Shown piece by piece: positions 11,404 through 13,407 of a stretch of DNA of 13,407 nt (its first letter is position 1; every line of letters starts with the position of its first letter). The translations under genes were made by a program, and so were the position numbers. Location: positions 1 to 13,407 of the forward strand of contig CALAFS010000075.1 in NCBI GenBank assembly GCA_937892405.1, in the 5' to 3' direction. The notes below the pieces were generated by a model, which searched no databases, was not told the origin of the DNA, and saw only the letters and a program-made list of their open reading frames with translations. Source of the DNA: an uncultured Clostridia bacterium. GTDB taxonomy: Bacteria; Bacillota; Clostridia; Oscillospirales; CAG-272.

Positions 11404-13407
11404 TCATTTCCACTCCACACCGTCGGAATCGAGGGTTGCGGAAGAGGAAGAGGCGGTCGCGATGCCGGCGTTCGTGGCGCCGAGGTATACAACCGACGCG
11501 TTCTGCGCGACGGGCATTTTCAGCGTGACGATGCCCGAGACGGTGAGGTAGGTGCCGGCGCTCAGCGAGAGGTTCGCGCTCTTGCCGACGGTGGAGAAGG
11601 AGGGCGAAGAGTTCGTCGACTCGCCGCTCATGCCGCCGGCGCGTCCGACGGCGAGAATCCGCCCACCGGTGTAGGAATAGCCGCACTCGGTGTCGATGGC
11701 GCTGTCCGCCTGCCCCGTGGAGATGATGACGGCGTCGCCGCCCTCAAAGGAGATGCCGCCGTAGGAGTCGCGGCTGTTGGAATCCAGACCGTCGCCGCCC
11801 GCGAGCACATAGAGCGTGCCGCCCGTGATGCGGATACTCGTGCCCGAGGTGCCGGTGCCGTTGATGCCGTCGTCGGTGGAGATCACCGAGATGTTGCCCC
11901 CCGCGATCTCGACGGCGGCGCCCTCGATCCCCTCGTAGCTTCCGCTCACGCGGATACTGCCGCCCGAGATCGTGACGGTACCGTCACCGTGAATCGCGTC
12001 GTCCTTTGAGAAGAGGGTGAGCGTGCCGCCCGTGACCGTGACATTGCCGAGCGAAGTCTCCCCGTTTTCGAGGGCTTCGCCGCCGTTCGCGTGAATGGCG
12101 TCGTCATAAGACTTTACGGCGACCGTGCCGGCGGTGATCGTCACCGCGTTCCCCGCCTTGATCCCCTTGGTGGAATGGTCGCCCTTTTCGCTGTTGCCGT
12201 CGTTCATGCCGCCCATACCGCCGGGTCCTCCCATGCCGCCGGGCGTGGTCGTGCCGTAGTTCGTAAAGGAGAGGCGCAGGCTTCCGCCCGAGGTGGAAAG
12301 CGCGATCGTGTCGTAATTATCGTTCACGCTCATCGTGTCGGACGCGGCGACATAGGTGTCGCTCTGTCCCTGATCTTCGGCAGAGTTGTAAACAAAGAGT
12401 TGCATTTTTGTATATCCGGAGGGTTTTTCGACCGGATAATAGAGGAAACCTCCGACCGTCTTCGCCGTGCCGGAATTCTTCCATACCGTGCTGCCGTCCT
12501 CGGCGGTATAGAGAATGGAATAGACATAGGTGGCAGAGCGGTAGCGGACATAATAGACCGCATCGGAGGTCGCCGTCACCTCTTCCGAATAGGAGGAGTA
12601 GCGGTCGGTGAAGACCGTCAGGGTGACGGTCGCCTCGCTTTCGTCGATCACGACATCGTAGGCGGCGTCAATACCGTCGCAGGCGGCGTAGATCAGCACC
12701 GTGCCACCCGAGATCGTGACGGTGCCGCGCTGTTTGCCCTTTGAGGAGAAGTCGGAATTCTTCGTCTTGATACCGTCGCCTGTGCGGGCGATCAGGGTGA
12801 TCTCGCCGGAGGAGATGGTCACGCTGTCATTGCCTTTCAGCGCGTTGTCCTCGCACTCGACCTTCAGCGTCAGATTCTTGACTTTCAGGTCGTCCTTCGT
12901 ATGCACGCCGTTGTTGTTTTCCGAGACGACCGTGAGGGCGCCCTTGCCTTGCAGGGAAAGATCGCAGTCGGCATAGACCGCGGCGGAGATGCCGTCCTCA
13001 GAAACTTCGTCACGCAGGTCGTAGATATAGTTCTCCGTCCCCTTCTTCGCCGAGAGGGTCACCTTGTCAAGTCCCGTGAGTATCACGGGGCACTCGTCAT
13101 AGGAGGTCATGGAAAAGCCCGAGAAGACAAGCTCGCAGGCAAAGTCCTCCGCCCCCTCGACGACAATGTTCCCGTAAAAGGTGCCCGAGAAGGTAAAGGT
13201 GCTGTCGGCGGTGAGTCCCGCGACCGTCACGGTGTTCCCCTCGACCGAGAGCGCGTCCGCCGTGCCCTCGTCGCAGGTGATCGTCATCGTCACGGTATTT
13301 TCCCCATCCGCGTAGGTGTAGGTGTCCCCGTCCTTTGAGACGAAGGTATAATTGTGCCGTTCGGTGTCGATGGGTGTCTCCTCGGTGCCGGGATCGGTGA
13401 TCTCGTC
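11404..13407 (-). CDS. Carbohydrate-binding domain-containing protein, Cthe_2159-like beta-helix (N-terminus outside window)
   Basis: The frame runs open from the window edge, so 667 C-terminal residues are visible (residue 1 at base 13407) and the signal peptide, if any, is outside. The sequence resembles the Cthe_2159 family, secreted right-handed beta-helix proteins that bind polysaccharide and calcium. A first helical block (about 60-260) has repeats such as TISSGEITLIARTGDGIKTK and GTVTISGGTVLIYAACDGID. A less repetitive insert of about 125 residues follows (about 264-385). Then comes a Gly/Met linker (PGGMGGPGGMGGM, 389-401) and a second helical block (about 415-600) with SYDDAIHANGG, SKDDAIHGDG, STDDGINGTG and LAGGDGLDS, whose Asp clusters suit Ca2+ binding. 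No LPxTG motif or C-terminal membrane segment is seen. It converges with the antiporter. Substrate and attachment are unknown. Confidence 0.82.
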   Translation of the reverse strand, partial: DEITDPGTEETPIDTERHNYTFVSKDGDTYTYADGENTVTMTITCDEGTADALSVEGNTVTVAGLTADSTFTFSGTFYGNIVVEGAEDFACELVFSGFSMTSYDECPVILTGLDKVTLSAKKGTENYIYDLRDEVSEDGISAAVYADCDLSLQGKGALTVVSENNNGVHTKDDLKVKNLTLKVECEDNALKGNDSVTISSGEITLIARTGDGIKTKNSDFSSKGKQRGTVTISGGTVLIYAACDGIDAAYDVVIDESEATVTLTVFTDRYSSYSEEVTATSDAVYYVRYRSATYVYSILYTAEDGSTVWKNSGTAKTVGGFLYYPVEKPSGYTKMQLFVYNSAEDQGQSDTYVAASDTMSVNDNYDTIALSTSGGSLRLSFTNYGTTTPGGMGGPGGMGGMNDGNSEKGDHSTKGIKAGNAVTITAGTVAVKSYDDAIHANGGEALENGETSLGNVTVTGGTLTLFSKDDAIHGDGTVTISGGSIRVSGSYEGIEGAAVEIAGGNISVISTDDGINGTGTSGTSIRITGGTLYVLAGGDGLDSNSRDSYGGISFEGGDAVIISTGQADSAIDTECGYSYTGGRILAVGRAGGMSGESTNSSPSFSTVGKSANLSLSAGTYLTVSGIVTLKMPVAQNASVVYLGATNAGIATASSSSATLDSDGVEWK

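Noticed and set aside
1..13407. CIRCE operator, CRISPR array, tRNA or rRNA genes, insertion sequences
   Set aside because: I looked for the TTAGCACTC/GAGTGCTAA CIRCE arms, regularly spaced repeats, tRNA-like cloverleafs and transposase motifs and found none. The CIRCE site should lie upstream of hrcA, outside the window.

Overview
The window looks like chromosomal DNA from a fairly GC-rich member of the Clostridia (Bacillota), probably an uncultured gut lineage near Oscillospirales or Christensenellales. The clues are the hrcA-grpE-dnaK-dnaJ gene order, a Gram-positive-type DnaK, strong AGGAGG ribosome binding sites, near-consensus sigma-A promoters, a Cthe_2159-type carbohydrate-binding protein, and a structured intergenic repeat of a style I remember from these genomes. 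The taxonomic placement is inference.

Layout. (1) 1-4762: the class I heat-shock cluster hrcA (5' end cut by the window), grpE, dnaK, dnaJ, all on the plus strand. There is a long hairpin between dnaK and dnaJ. The CIRCE operator that HrcA would bind must lie upstream of the window. (2) 4763-5264: about 500 bases without a gene, holding several short hairpins and two inverted copies of a two-hairpin repeat. (3) 5265-8184: a stand-alone flavin reductase-like protein with a clear terminator; an XRE-type regulator behind a near-consensus promoter; an AT-richer gene for a membrane-anchored HNH endonuclease starting at TTG; and a left-handed beta-helix sugar O-acetyltransferase. (4) 8369-9986: a three-gene toxin-antitoxin operon of the HipBST type. 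It has a HipB-like repressor, a separate HipA N-terminal subdomain (HipS) and a HipA-like kinase (HipT). The genes overlap at their start and stop codons, and the operator boxes repeat at exactly 41-base intervals across a perfect-consensus promoter. (5) 10051-11342: a perfect-consensus promoter, a probable yybP-ykoY manganese riboswitch, two tandem intrinsic terminators and a CaCA-family cation antiporter. (6) 11404-13407, minus strand: the C-terminal part of a large beta-helix carbohydrate-binding protein, convergent with the antiporter across a 17-bp bidirectional terminator.

Most notable parts. The antiporter leader can form a chain of mutually exclusive helices: aptamer P1, terminator 1, a 10-bp linking helix, and terminator 2. 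This would let one metal-binding event switch two terminators. The HipBST-like operon has a phased operator array, an apparently leaderless first gene, and a kinase carrying an N-terminal Cys/His metal-binding motif. The gene-free region after dnaJ is a structured repeat cluster. All functional statements rest on reading the sequence and on memory of the families; no search or folding program was run.
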